Source of the DNA: JAXMCK01 sp046349395
GTDB lineage: Bacteria; Pseudomonadota; Alphaproteobacteria; Geminicoccales; Geminicoccaceae
DNA: 64,000 nt
Assembly: GCA_046349395.1 (NCBI GenBank)
Contig: JAXMCK010000003.1
Span: forward strand, 992,001-1,056,000
Direction: 5' to 3'
A model generated the notes under the pieces. That model did not search any database. It was not told the DNA's origin and saw only the letters and a list, made by a program, of their open reading frames with translations. Positions 38,772 to 47,096 of this stretch are shown one piece after another (positions within the stretch are counted from its first letter, which is position 1; the number at the start of each line of letters is the position of its first letter). Both the position numbers and the translations under genes were made by a program.

Positions 38772-39083
38772 CTAGACCGGGCGCTCGGCGTCCGCATCGC
38801 TGACGTCGACTTCCTTTCCACCCGGCCCGCGCGGTTCAAGTATGAGTTTGAGCCTATGCGTCGTGGCCTGCTGGAGCTTGCCGTCAGCCCCCAGCTCGAC
38901 GACCCAAAACTTCACCTTACCACCCGCGCCCCCCTCTCGACTCATCGAGAGATTTAGCTCTAATTCAACGGGTTTGAGCCGGAAGCGAAGCCCCTTGTCG
39001 GCACCCTCCCGCATGGCCTCCAGCAGTTCCGCTCGCAGATCCTTGATGGCCTCAGCCAACGGTATCGAAGCAGCATTCGGCAT
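38772..39083 (-). CDS. Trypco2 family protein (trypsin-co-occurring domain 2)
   Basis: A 103-residue small protein with the layout IPLAEAIKDLRAELLEAMREG…LRFRLKPVELELNLSMSREGGAGGKVKFWVVELG…THRLKLILEP. I recognise this as the Trypco2 domain, which co-occurs with trypsin-like proteases in conflict systems. The ATG at 39083 starts the domain directly; upstream in-frame codons give unrelated sequence. It is first in the operon, 66 bp ahead of the protease. The domain may regulate or scaffold the protease, but that is not established. Confidence 0.87.
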   Translation of the reverse strand: MPNAASIPLAEAIKDLRAELLEAMREGADKGLRFRLKPVELELNLSMSREGGAGGKVKFWVVELGADGKLQQATTHRLKLILEPRGPGGKEVDVSDADAERPV

Positions 39084-39520
39084 GACGGGCCTCCATAGAA
39101 TTGCCGAAGCAACATTTCCACGCTGCTGACATGCTGCCAAGCTGTTTTGTTCTGCAGTTTGGTTGATCGAGGATCGACTACAGTGGACGTGGGCCACAGC
39201 GGTGACCGAGGCTCACGGCCCGGTTGATCACACTTCTTGAGACATAATACTACCACCCATGTTGCGGTAAGTAATCACGCAATAGCGTCAGATAGTAAGA
39301 GCGATCAATCGGAAGTTTTCCGGCAAATCAGTACGTGTCTCTGTCGGGCGCGTGCCAAATAATAAATCAACAATAGGACGGTAAGTGGGAATGTGAACTC
39401 CAATGCACGGCTCCGTAACGTAGTTAGCGGCGGATAATCATTCTTGAGTTACAGTCGCCGCTCTTGAACCTGAGAGGGTTCGGGGACGCCTCGGGCTTGC
39501 TCAGCGTTTTGCGAAACGGA
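39084..39520. other. Upstream region of the conflict operon
   Basis: 437 bp without a credible gene, distinctly AT-richer than its flanks. It lies downstream of the 266-residue mobile-element gene and upstream of the Trypco2 gene (both minus strand), so it should hold a terminator for the first and the promoter for the conflict operon. I saw no clear terminator hairpin and cannot fix the promoter. Confidence 0.5.
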
Positions 39521-40321
39521 TCAGGTGTTGTCGCTTTCCCGACGCAGATCCTTCAGCCGGAAGAGCATCGCCAGCATGCGCTCCAGCTTTCGGTCGAGGT
39601 GCACCTCGTAGCGGGCAAGACGTTCGAGTTGGCGGACGTTCAGCGTCTCGCCAAAGGTGTGTTCGCGGATCAGGGGTCGATGTAGGAGCTGGGCCCGCCG
39701 GGAGTGGATCCAGGGCGTGATCACCTCCTCGATGAAACGGGCTAGGCTCGCCGCGCCCTTGGTCATCGTCTCGTCTTCGATGCTGCGCTCCTCCGGCGCG
39801 GCGTCGAGTTCGTCGTGCCACCAGTCGCGAGCTGCCTCGGGAAGCGCCGCGAGGGCGCGCTGGTACCGCTTAGTGCCCGCTGCGGACAGGATCGCGGTGG
39901 CCTGATGGATCTGTGCTTCTTCTGTGTTGAGGTCGGTGAGTTCGTCCTCGGCCTCGTCTTCGGTCAGGCGAATGGCTCGGCCGGCATCGATGTGGCGATG
40001 GTCGACGTCAAGGTGGGAGAGAGCGGCTTTGGCCGAGTCGCGGAAGGGCTCCAGCGCGGCTCGGAGCGCCTCCTGATGTGAGGCGGCTTCGGCGGTGCGG
40101 AGGCGACGCTTGCGCCAGAAGATACCGGCGATCTCCTCCACCAGGTGTTCTTCGGTGGGTCCCTGCGGTTCGTGCTCGGAGACGAGTGCCGCGAGCATCT
40201 GGTCGTACTCTGTGCGATCCTCCCACGGCAGCACCGCCGAGCGCGAGAGGAGGCCATGACGCAACGCGTTTAGCCGCGTTAGGGCATAAGGGCCAGACGG
40301 GGTCAGAGTCTCGGTGGTCAC
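39521..40321 (-). CDS. Mobile-element hypothetical protein (NALRHGLLSR family)
   Basis: A 266-residue, Glu/Arg-rich, mainly helical protein. The N-terminal LTRLNALRHGLLSRSAVLPWED marks a family common in alphaproteobacterial prophages and integrative elements. The family has no known function. I chose the GTG at 40321 because it overlaps the stop of the preceding gene (GTGA) and has AGGAGG eight bases upstream. It follows a zinc-ribbon-like protein that often accompanies it. Its role may be structural or DNA-related; this is unknown. Confidence 0.75.
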   Translation of the reverse strand: MTTETLTPSGPYALTRLNALRHGLLSRSAVLPWEDRTEYDQMLAALVSEHEPQGPTEEHLVEEIAGIFWRKRRLRTAEAASHQEALRAALEPFRDSAKAALSHLDVDHRHIDAGRAIRLTEDEAEDELTDLNTEEAQIHQATAILSAAGTKRYQRALAALPEAARDWWHDELDAAPEERSIEDETMTKGAASLARFIEEVITPWIHSRRAQLLHRPLIREHTFGETLNVRQLERLARYEVHLDRKLERMLAMLFRLKDLRRESDNT

Positions 40322-40974
40322 CGCCACATCCTCCTCTTTCGATCGAGCCGGTTCAGGCGCCCTTCGAGGCGGTCGATCCGGTCCTGGAGCGCGTCCTCGA
40401 TGCGCATCTCGGCCGAGACGGCCGCGTGTCGCAGGCGTTCGTAGGTGCTTTGCCACATGCCCTTTGGGCGCTCCGGGAACTGGTTCGCGGGGCCATTCTC
40501 CCCGCCGAGGCGCTGGCGGATCTTCCCGGCACGCCGCAGGGCACGGTCCCAAACATTCTCGCTCTGACTTGCATAGGAAAGGTCATAGCAGCGTCGGCAG
40601 AGGAAGTAGCGACCGGCGCCATGAAGCCTGATGACCCGCCGTCCGCAGGCGACGCCGGCCCTCATCCCAGGGCAGACAAGGTAAGGCCGCGAACCGCCAT
40701 AGCCGCATGGGACCCGCACGAAAGCCACGTCTTCATCGACGGCGTCCCAGCCGCCCTGCCCCAACCTTATGCGGTAACCGAGGTGCAGGCGGTCGACGTC
40801 TGCCCGAAGGTCGATCGACGCCACGACCTCGTCGTGCTCGGTCCACTGCAGGCGGCCGGACCAACCCGGTGCCAGGCAACCTCGACGATGCAGCCAGTTC
40901 ACGTCGATGGCCCGGGCCGACTCGACTGTCAGCCGGCCGCCGCCGGTCCGTCGACCGGAACCGAAGCCGCCCAT
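40318..40974 (-). CDS. Mobile-element zinc-ribbon-like hypothetical protein (MGGFGSGRR family)
   Basis: A 218-residue protein. The start MGGFGSGRRTGGGRLTVE and a central Cys cluster (CPGMRAGVACGRR, then CRRCYDLSYASQ) identify a hypothetical family frequent in alphaproteobacterial mobile elements. The Cys pairs suggest zinc binding. The C-terminal third is a charged helix (RIEDALQDRIDRLEGRLNRLDRK). The ATG at 40974 has GGAG seven bases upstream. It is coupled to the downstream gene by a 4-nt overlap. No function is known. Confidence 0.78.
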   Translation of the reverse strand: MGGFGSGRRTGGGRLTVESARAIDVNWLHRRGCLAPGWSGRLQWTEHDEVVASIDLRADVDRLHLGYRIRLGQGGWDAVDEDVAFVRVPCGYGGSRPYLVCPGMRAGVACGRRVIRLHGAGRYFLCRRCYDLSYASQSENVWDRALRRAGKIRQRLGGENGPANQFPERPKGMWQSTYERLRHAAVSAEMRIEDALQDRIDRLEGRLNRLDRKRRMWR

Positions 40975-41016
40975 CAGCACGCTCCGTTAAGAACAAGCCA
41001 GGGGAGCATCAGGCGT

Positions 41017-41349
41017 TCAGAACGGCAGCTCATCGATGCATTTTCCGCTGACAAGTTGAGTTAGATGCTCCCTAACTCGGGCTATGTGCTTGCTATCTTC
41101 ATATGCCATATGCACCATTAATTCTCGCTCTTCCTCGATCTGCTCTGGCGTCGCTACACGAAGATTGAGTTCCCTAAGGAGCGGCGCAACGATTGGCCTG
41201 AGGTCTACCGGCCGCAGTCTGCCTGTTTTAATCCCACATCGTTTCATTACTTCCAGGACCACAAGCGACGCATTATCGATGTCATCACCTGCCCAGGGAG
41301 TGCTGGCAAGGTCCAGCTCACCAGGTTGGGCCGTCGCCTCAGCCATCAT
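41017..41349 (-). CDS. Small hypothetical protein of the mobile-element module
   Basis: A 110-residue acidic, helical protein with no family I recognise. It overlaps the end of the upstream gene by 11 nt and has AGGAA just before the ATG at 41349, which supports it being translated. Its position between replication-type genes and the zinc-ribbon gene suggests it belongs to the same transcript. Confidence 0.65.
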   Translation of the reverse strand: MMAEATAQPGELDLASTPWAGDDIDNASLVVLEVMKRCGIKTGRLRPVDLRPIVAPLLRELNLRVATPEQIEEERELMVHMAYEDSKHIARVREHLTQLVSGKCIDELPF

Positions 41350-41893
41350 GGTTCTTCCTGCTTAATGTTGAATCGATTTTCCCGAAATCGTTCGAGAACT
41401 CTTCAGTCGTGATGCCCATCTGTGCCAGTGCCGCGGCAGCCTGAGCCCACCTTCCTTGCTCCCACCCCGACCAGCATCGATCGTGCAACCACGCGAGACT
41501 TGCTGTCTCGACGCCGTGAGGCAGCAGTGGATTCGTACTCTGGTCCCCGCCACCGCAAGCCAAGCAGCGATCGGGGGACGAGTTCACCTGATCTTGGTCC
41601 AGCCATTCGGCCACGCAGCATAGATACGCGCGGGCCTTGGCCTGATCTCGTGGCAGACCACCATCGAACTCGGCGATTGCGGCGCGCTCCTCGAAGAAGT
41701 CGTGCCAGTCCTCGGCGGCCCAGCCGCCCACTGACCCACGAAGCAGGTGAATGATCTCGGCTTTATGGCGTGACAGCAGTTCAAGGACGGAACCAGGCGG
41801 CTCAGCGTTCGCGTGAAGATGCAGATCATCGCCGTCGACGCAGACGTCCATTCCGAGGGCGCGTGCTGCATTCAGGGCATTGGCAGCGCTCAT
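41339..41893 (-). CDS. Hypothetical protein with TubC-N-like N-terminal domain
   Basis: A 184-residue protein. The first ~52 residues (NALNAARALGMDVCVDGDDLHLHANAEPPGSVLELLSRHKAEIIHLL) follow the pattern of the TubC N-terminal docking domain. That pattern recurs at the start of alphaproteobacterial mobile-element proteins near primase genes. The remainder includes a CLACGGG motif and an HDRCW segment, possibly a metal site. It is transcribed after the ATPase gene, 158 bp downstream. The function is unknown. Confidence 0.68.
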   Translation of the reverse strand: MSAANALNAARALGMDVCVDGDDLHLHANAEPPGSVLELLSRHKAEIIHLLRGSVGGWAAEDWHDFFEERAAIAEFDGGLPRDQAKARAYLCCVAEWLDQDQVNSSPDRCLACGGGDQSTNPLLPHGVETASLAWLHDRCWSGWEQGRWAQAAAALAQMGITTEEFSNDFGKIDSTLSRKNHDG

Positions 41894-42051
41894 AGCCGTG
41901 CGCTCCAGCCAGCCTTTTCCGGCGCCGAGTAAGGGGCGCGGTTTGCGTCCGCACCGTCCGCGGCTGTTTCAGCGCTGGACTTCAAAGCGTTACTGCGGAC
42001 GGTCTGCGGAGATCGATCGTTTGCAACGTCCGCGTCGTCGGCAACCGTCTG

Positions 42052-43851
42052 CTAAGAGGGCGCCGCAAATCCATCCAATCCGCAGGCTTTTTGAAACCGT
42101 GCGGACGATGCGGACGGTACGGACGAAGGCAACCCAGCACTATCTGGAAACGGAACATCGCCAATCGAGGCGATGCGGATCACCCTGGTCCGCGTCCTGC
42201 CCTCGCGGTCGAAGCTGACTTCGATCCCGACCTTGCGTAGGAACGTCGCCGCACGTCGCAGGCGGCCGGCCAATGCCCGGGCGCTGTCAGGCCAAGTCTT
42301 GGATTTGGCGACCCGATCTCCCGCCGCCTCAACCAGGGCGCCCAGAAGATCCGAGGCAGTTCCCGTCCACACAGTCCGCGTCGCCATCACGGCCCGCACC
42401 GCGGCGGCGATCGGGTCGGCATCGATCACGCCGTCGACCGCGACGTCGCGATTGCGGTTGTAGGCGGACCAGAAGGTTCCGGCGGGCCAGAGCGCCGTTT
42501 CGCATGCGGTCACCCACAGGGCAAAGTCAGCCATTCGGGGCAGTTTCGGCAGGCGAGTCTCCGGCAGCCGCTTTAGTCCCTCGACCAGGGCATCGAGCAG
42601 CACGCCCAGAAGCTTTGGGCGCTCGGCCTGGAATGTAGCCCAGATTTCAGCCTCGGGCCGGCGGCGCTCCTCCGGGATCGGCTCGAGGGTCAGAAACATG
42701 GCCCGGTCGGCGAGATCGGGCCGGGTGACGATGTCCTCAATTCCGTTGAGGATCACCGGCCGGGCGGCATCGAACAGCACTTCATCTTGGTCGGTATAGA
42801 GCTGCCGGACCGCGAAGCCGCCACCGGTGGCCAGTCGGCAAAGCGTGTCGGAGATCCATGCCGGGAGGCCCGACACATTGTCGAACGCCAGCACGTGGCC
42901 GTTGTTGGCGGCGATGAACAGGTCGCGGTCCTCGCGCGGCAGCGCCCGCAGGGGGGCGGTATTCGGGTCAAGGAGTGCGCGCAAGATGGCCGAGAACGTT
43001 GACTTGGCCGATCCCTGCTCACCTGAGAGCACGATGACCGGATACGGTCCGCGGTTGCGCAGAACGGCCATTGCCCAGGCAATCACGAGGACGAAGTCGT
43101 CATCCGACTGGACGTTCAAGAAAGAGCGCAGCACATCGACGGAGCCACCGCCAACAGGAAGCGGCAATGGCTGCATGCCGGCTGCGCGCCGGAACCGCAC
43201 GGGTGGCCTGTCGATCACCCGCCAGCCGCTGGAATCTATCTCGACCGCGCGCCAGGCATCGTCGCCGAGATCGAGATAGAGACGGCCATCCAGTCCGCCG
43301 ATACGGATGCTGACGATGCGCTCCGGCCCGTCAAAGTGCGCCTTGGCCTCTATGACATTAAGGGCCGACTGCAGCGCCTCGGAACTCGGTGCGCCGCCCG
43401 TTGCCACATAGAACTGCCGCGCCAGCCAGCGCTTGAATCCTTTGGTGCGCACGGGCCATGTCTCGCGGCGGCCATCGAAGTCGAGATCGGCAAACGCGGT
43501 GCTGTCAGCGGCATGGAACAGCTCAGCCGCATCGGCGAGGTTGATCAGGATGTCGGCTTGGCTCGGCCCGCGACCAGAGGCACTGCCGTCCTCGTCGCTG
43601 ATGGCATCGTCGAGTGCTGTCACCCTGCAGCCGGCCTGCTTCAGCTTCGATCGCAGTGACTCGAAGGCGGCGCGGTCCTCTTTCTTCAGGGCCTTGAGGC
43701 GGCCGAGAACATCCGGCGCGAAGGGAGCGCCTGGATCGCTCCCGGTCCTTACCAGCAGGTCGTTCAGCGGGTCGCGGACGTCTTCGGCTGCCGCGATCGC
43801 GTCGACGATCAAATCCTCGGGGTTCAGCGGATCGTCAGCGCCGTTCGTCAT
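42052..43851 (-). CDS. Mobile-element P-loop ATPase (replication/helicase-like)
   Basis: A 599-residue protein with a P-loop at VLSGEQGSAKSTFSA (277-285) and a downstream acidic strand (VLAFDNVSGLPAWISDTLCRLATGGGFAVRQLYTDQDEVLF), followed by ARPVILNGIEDIVTRPDLADRAMFLTLEPI. This resembles superfamily 3/AAA-type DNA-replication ATPases of integrative elements and phage satellites. Its ATG overlaps the stop of the CHC2/Toprim gene by four bases, so the two are coupled. That fits a primase–helicase pair for the element's own replication. Confidence 0.8.
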   Translation of the reverse strand: MTNGADDPLNPEDLIVDAIAAAEDVRDPLNDLLVRTGSDPGAPFAPDVLGRLKALKKEDRAAFESLRSKLKQAGCRVTALDDAISDEDGSASGRGPSQADILINLADAAELFHAADSTAFADLDFDGRRETWPVRTKGFKRWLARQFYVATGGAPSSEALQSALNVIEAKAHFDGPERIVSIRIGGLDGRLYLDLGDDAWRAVEIDSSGWRVIDRPPVRFRRAAGMQPLPLPVGGGSVDVLRSFLNVQSDDDFVLVIAWAMAVLRNRGPYPVIVLSGEQGSAKSTFSAILRALLDPNTAPLRALPREDRDLFIAANNGHVLAFDNVSGLPAWISDTLCRLATGGGFAVRQLYTDQDEVLFDAARPVILNGIEDIVTRPDLADRAMFLTLEPIPEERRRPEAEIWATFQAERPKLLGVLLDALVEGLKRLPETRLPKLPRMADFALWVTACETALWPAGTFWSAYNRNRDVAVDGVIDADPIAAAVRAVMATRTVWTGTASDLLGALVEAAGDRVAKSKTWPDSARALAGRLRRAATFLRKVGIEVSFDREGRTRTRVIRIASIGDVPFPDSAGLPSSVPSASSARFQKACGLDGFAAPS

Positions 43852-44834
43852 GCGCCCCCCACGATGGCATGCCCGCTACCGCGAAGGAGGTCGTTGAAAT
43901 CGCACCCCCGCGGCGGTCGGGCGATACGAACGCGGCGGCCCTCACGCTTCCAGCGGTGGGCGCAATCCCTCGCAGCGGCCTCGCCGGCGTCGTCACCATC
44001 TGCCAGGACGATTACGTCAGCCACGTCGTCCGGAAGCACCAGCGACCTCAATCCCGAAGTCGAGAGGGCCGCCCAAGCGGCATGGCCGGTCGCCTGCATG
44101 GCGGCAAGGGCAGTCTCGATGCCTTCGCCGACCATCAGCACGTCGCGATGATCTGCAAGCCGCACGGCGCCCCCGCGACAGGGGCCGAGCATCATCTTCT
44201 GCGGCGCGACCGACGCCTTTCCGGAGCCGTCGCGGGCGAGAAATGTCCGATGGACAGCCATAGGCTTATCGTCGGTGCCCTGCGTCACCAGCGCCACCAT
44301 CGCGGGCCATCTGCCCCCCGTCGGGTGCTTCAGCGCGGGATGGAAGCGGAGCGCCGGCGGGGGTGCCAGACGCAGCTTGCGGGAGGCAAGATATGCCGCG
44401 ACCAACGTGCCGACTGCCGGCAAGGCAGCTTTCCAGACGGCGACCGCATTCGTTGTACGTCTGACGTCGTCTGCGCGAGGGTGTGCCGGGCGATAGGCCA
44501 GCGCATCGAACTTTCCCGTCTCGGGCCACAGACCTTTTGCACGCAGGGCGGCAACGACGCGCTGCTGGTCGCAGCCCGCGTGACACCTGACCAGGAGCCT
44601 GCCTTCGTCGGTGGAGGTTAGTGACAGGCTAGGCTTGCGATCGTCGTGGCCCGGGCATCGGGCTATCCATCCGTTTCCAGCCTTGCGGCCACCGAGAGCC
44701 TTGGCGATGCCGTCAGCATCCACTGTGCACCTCGCCGTTTTGGCCCTGTCGGCAGCGAAGGGTTGAGCCGCGGCCATCGCTCTGCAGCCGACCGGCGCAT
44801 ATGCGATCCCGGGCTCTAGGCGACTCGAAGTCAT
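43848..44834 (-). CDS. CHC2 zinc-finger/Toprim primase-like protein
   Basis: A 328-residue protein. A CHC2-type zinc finger (CPGHDDRKPSLSL…LLVRCHAGCD) near the N-terminus is followed by a linker with a conserved YLASRKL segment and a Toprim domain (VLMVGEGIETALAAM with the catalytic Glu; VIVLADGDDAG with the Asp pair). This is the phage/ICE primase-like arrangement. The ATG at 44834 has GGAGG nine bases upstream; a start at 44900 is less likely. It is the second gene of the element module after an HTH protein. Confidence 0.88.
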   Translation of the reverse strand: MTSSRLEPGIAYAPVGCRAMAAAQPFAADRAKTARCTVDADGIAKALGGRKAGNGWIARCPGHDDRKPSLSLTSTDEGRLLVRCHAGCDQQRVVAALRAKGLWPETGKFDALAYRPAHPRADDVRRTTNAVAVWKAALPAVGTLVAAYLASRKLRLAPPPALRFHPALKHPTGGRWPAMVALVTQGTDDKPMAVHRTFLARDGSGKASVAPQKMMLGPCRGGAVRLADHRDVLMVGEGIETALAAMQATGHAAWAALSTSGLRSLVLPDDVADVIVLADGDDAGEAAARDCAHRWKREGRRVRIARPPRGCDFNDLLRGSGHAIVGGA

Positions 44835-44847
44835 GGTTGCGGCCCTC

Positions 44848-45102
44848 CTACCGCGTACCCTGTCTGTGCATCGCCAGCCAAGCCCGCAAATCATCGACAA
44901 GGATCAGGCGCCGACTACCGATCTTGAGGCTGGACAGCTCGCCCGCGCCGAGCGCCTCATAAATTTTGGTCCGGCCGAGGTTGGCCATGTGGGTCGCCGA
45001 GCGGATCGACACTGCGAGTGGCTCGGGGCGAGAAGAGGGCTGTGCGTTGCCGTACGGCATGAACTGGCTCCGATTGTGGGACGCCATCTGCGTCCGTCCC
45101 AT
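44848..45102 (-). CDS. Excisionase-like helix-turn-helix protein
   Basis: An 84-residue DNA-binding protein. Residues about 38-78 (ATHMANLGRTKIYEALGAGELSSLKIGSRRLILVDDLRAWL) are the winged-HTH of the AlpA/excisionase type that reads ‘site chosen, then arm of the wing’ in integrative elements. It lies 13 bp ahead of the primase-like gene on the same strand. It may direct excision or repress the module. No integrase gene is visible to act with it. Confidence 0.85.
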   Translation of the reverse strand: MGRTQMASHNRSQFMPYGNAQPSSRPEPLAVSIRSATHMANLGRTKIYEALGAGELSSLKIGSRRLILVDDLRAWLAMHRQGTR

Positions 45103-45148
45103 GATCTCGGCCTTGCTGCCGCCATGAAAAATCCACCACGAAATCGCG

Positions 45149-46045
45149 CTATTTCGTGGCCCGTGGCGTGTTCTCCTTCAGCTCCTTGAAAACGGTGCGG
45201 ATGATGTTCTCGATCGACCCTGAACTGCGTGAAATCGATCTGGGGTTCTGGCCCAGCCAGGAGGCTAAATGGCGCGCTTCTTCGGCGACCGTGCCCAAGA
45301 CCTCATTCGCCTCGGCTCGACGATGGAACTCACGGAGGACCAAGGTGGCGGCCCCGGGTCTACCAGCCTTTCCTCTCCCGCCGTCACGCTGCTTCCGATA
45401 ACCCAGAGCGTCCCGGATGGCCGTCTCCCGTACACCCAGCGCATCGTGTTCTAAACAGAGCAACTGCTGGAGCGGGAGCCATCGATAGTCGTTGGGCAGC
45501 GTCACGAGCCGGGGCACCATGTCACTGCTGCTGAGGAGCAGGCCGGGGTGACCACGACCGGCGCGCTTCAATCGATCCAGAATATTGTCGAGATGCCGAT
45601 CAACATCGCGTACCAGAATGGCAGTCCAGAACGTCGCGTCGAGCCTGCCTGTCCCGAGCCGCCACATTACATCGTCTATGAGACTCACGCACTCTGGGCG
45701 TTGGATCGACAGAAGCTTGACCAGTCGCGTTGTCAGCCATTGCCGATCAAAGGAATATGTTACGAAGTCATCCTCTTGGATCCGAACGAAGCCGACGGAT
45801 CCGCAATAGTAGCGCCAAGTGCTTGTTGCAGAATCGAACACCGGCGCGACGTCATGGTCATCACCGCACTGATCGCAGAAAAAACTGGCAGAGGTTTCCC
45901 GCTGATGCAAAGCGCCCCACCTCAGCAGCGCGGCGCCAGCCGACCCGAGTCGCAGCAGGTCACGACGCGTGAAGCTGCGGGCCGGGCGCTCGACGAGATC
46001 TACAAGTAGATCCTCGATCAGCGGTTCTAAACTAAAAGGCCACAA
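45149..46045 (-). CDS. Hypothetical protein with CxxC metal-site-like motif
   Basis: A 298-residue protein I do not recognise. After a basic N-terminus it has FFCDQCGDDHDV…WRYYCGSVGF, a probable zinc site (CxxC, His, later Cys), followed by FDRQWLTTRLVKLL. The C-terminal part (LVLREFHRRAEANEVLGTVAEEARHLASWLGQN) is helical and may be a regulatory or HTH region. It uses a TTG start at 46045 directly behind the stop of the IS21-split gene, so the two probably formed a two-gene unit. The reading frame is intact. Confidence 0.65.
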   Translation of the reverse strand: MWPFSLEPLIEDLLVDLVERPARSFTRRDLLRLGSAGAALLRWGALHQRETSASFFCDQCGDDHDVAPVFDSATSTWRYYCGSVGFVRIQEDDFVTYSFDRQWLTTRLVKLLSIQRPECVSLIDDVMWRLGTGRLDATFWTAILVRDVDRHLDNILDRLKRAGRGHPGLLLSSSDMVPRLVTLPNDYRWLPLQQLLCLEHDALGVRETAIRDALGYRKQRDGGRGKAGRPGAATLVLREFHRRAEANEVLGTVAEEARHLASWLGQNPRSISRSSGSIENIIRTVFKELKENTPRATK

Positions 46046-46047
46046 CG

Positions 46048-46973
46048 CTAGAGGTCCCGGATCAGGTCCCAGCGCTTTAGGTATTTCTCGCCGACGAGGC
46101 GCTCCTCGTCCGAGCGGTCACGCAAGTTACAGCCGTGAGGTTCAGTGAGTTGGACCGGCAGAGTCCGCGGACGGCGTCGCCCATCACCCGCGGCAAAGCG
46201 GATCGTCAAGCGAGCCTGTGTAATGCTCGGACCCCGCGCTAACGGATCGTAGCTCCCGAACCAGCTTTTCGACAGCTCATGCAAGGCGGGACCGTCTTTC
46301 TTCCCAGTCTCAAGTGTAATCCGGCCGGCCGGGCCATCGGGAGCAAGCCGCAATGCGGTCAGCCGTACGTTCTCGATGCCATCTTCCGGGTCGACTGCAA
46401 AGCTCCGCGCAAGTGCGAGTCCCGACAGTATCACCTGCCGTAGTCGCACAGGCTCGATCCCCGCCTGCTGTGGGAACAGCTCCTCGGCAAAGGCCTTCGC
46501 GACCTCTTCTCGCAGCTGCCTGCCGGCCCGCGCAACGACATCTATTACGCCGGTCTCCGATCCGTAGACCAGCGCCACCTCGACGGCGGGGCGCACGTTA
46601 CGCCGAACAACCCCGGTGTCCCCGAACTCGGTCGACGTCGCGGGAAGGCCCTCAAGATAGGCGACGAGTTGGAGGACGCGCCCCTCGCCATGACGGCCGA
46701 TATTGACAGGCCCACGCTCAAACGCTTCGACGACAATATTGGCGCCAGAGCCGTCGAACTGCCTGAATGCGGCCTCAAGGCGGCCTTCGAACAGTTGCAT
46801 TGGCTCTCCGGCAAGTTCCGGCCATGCCCCGCGCGGGCCGATGAACCCGGTCCAATTTCGAGTGCCATAGCGATGGTCTGAATGCCTTATATCCTCTGCC
46901 TGGGCAAAGCGCTCGGGGTTGCGGCCAAGGAGCCAAAGGGCACGCTCGTACGAATTTGGCCGGGCCGTTAGCT
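46048..46973 (-). pseudogene. 3' part of a gene split by IS21
   Basis: The downstream 926 nt (about 308 codons) of an unknown gene. The reading frame continues left of any local ATG (…SYERALWLLGRNPERFAQAEDIRHSDHRYG…) up to the target duplication at 46974. Joined to 49472-49742 with one copy of the duplication it gives one frame of 399 codons including the stop. The encoded C-terminal domain is beta-rich (VEVALVYGSE; GRITLETGKKDG) and ends YLKRWDLIRDL. No family is recognised. The adjacent 298-residue gene is likely its partner. Confidence 0.88.
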
Positions 46974-46981
46974 CCCCGGAA
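46974..46981. repeat. Target-site duplication of the IS21 element, left copy
   Basis: CCCCGGAA directly outside the left end and exactly repeated at 49472-49479. An 8-bp duplication is at the long end of the range known for IS21. Confidence 0.94.
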
Positions 46982-47096
46982 TGTTGATCGGCATGGAATA
47001 GGGACCCCGCTGGCTGGGTGATCGGCGTCCAATCGGGACCCCCTGCCGGCTGGGGTCCACGGTGGTTTCCGGGAACGACCGGGAGCCACGTCGGGG

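Noticed and set aside
39084..39520. Possible small regulatory gene or promoter boxes upstream of Trypco2.
   Set aside because: AT-rich with several -10-like hexamers, none with a convincing -35 partner. I report only the region.
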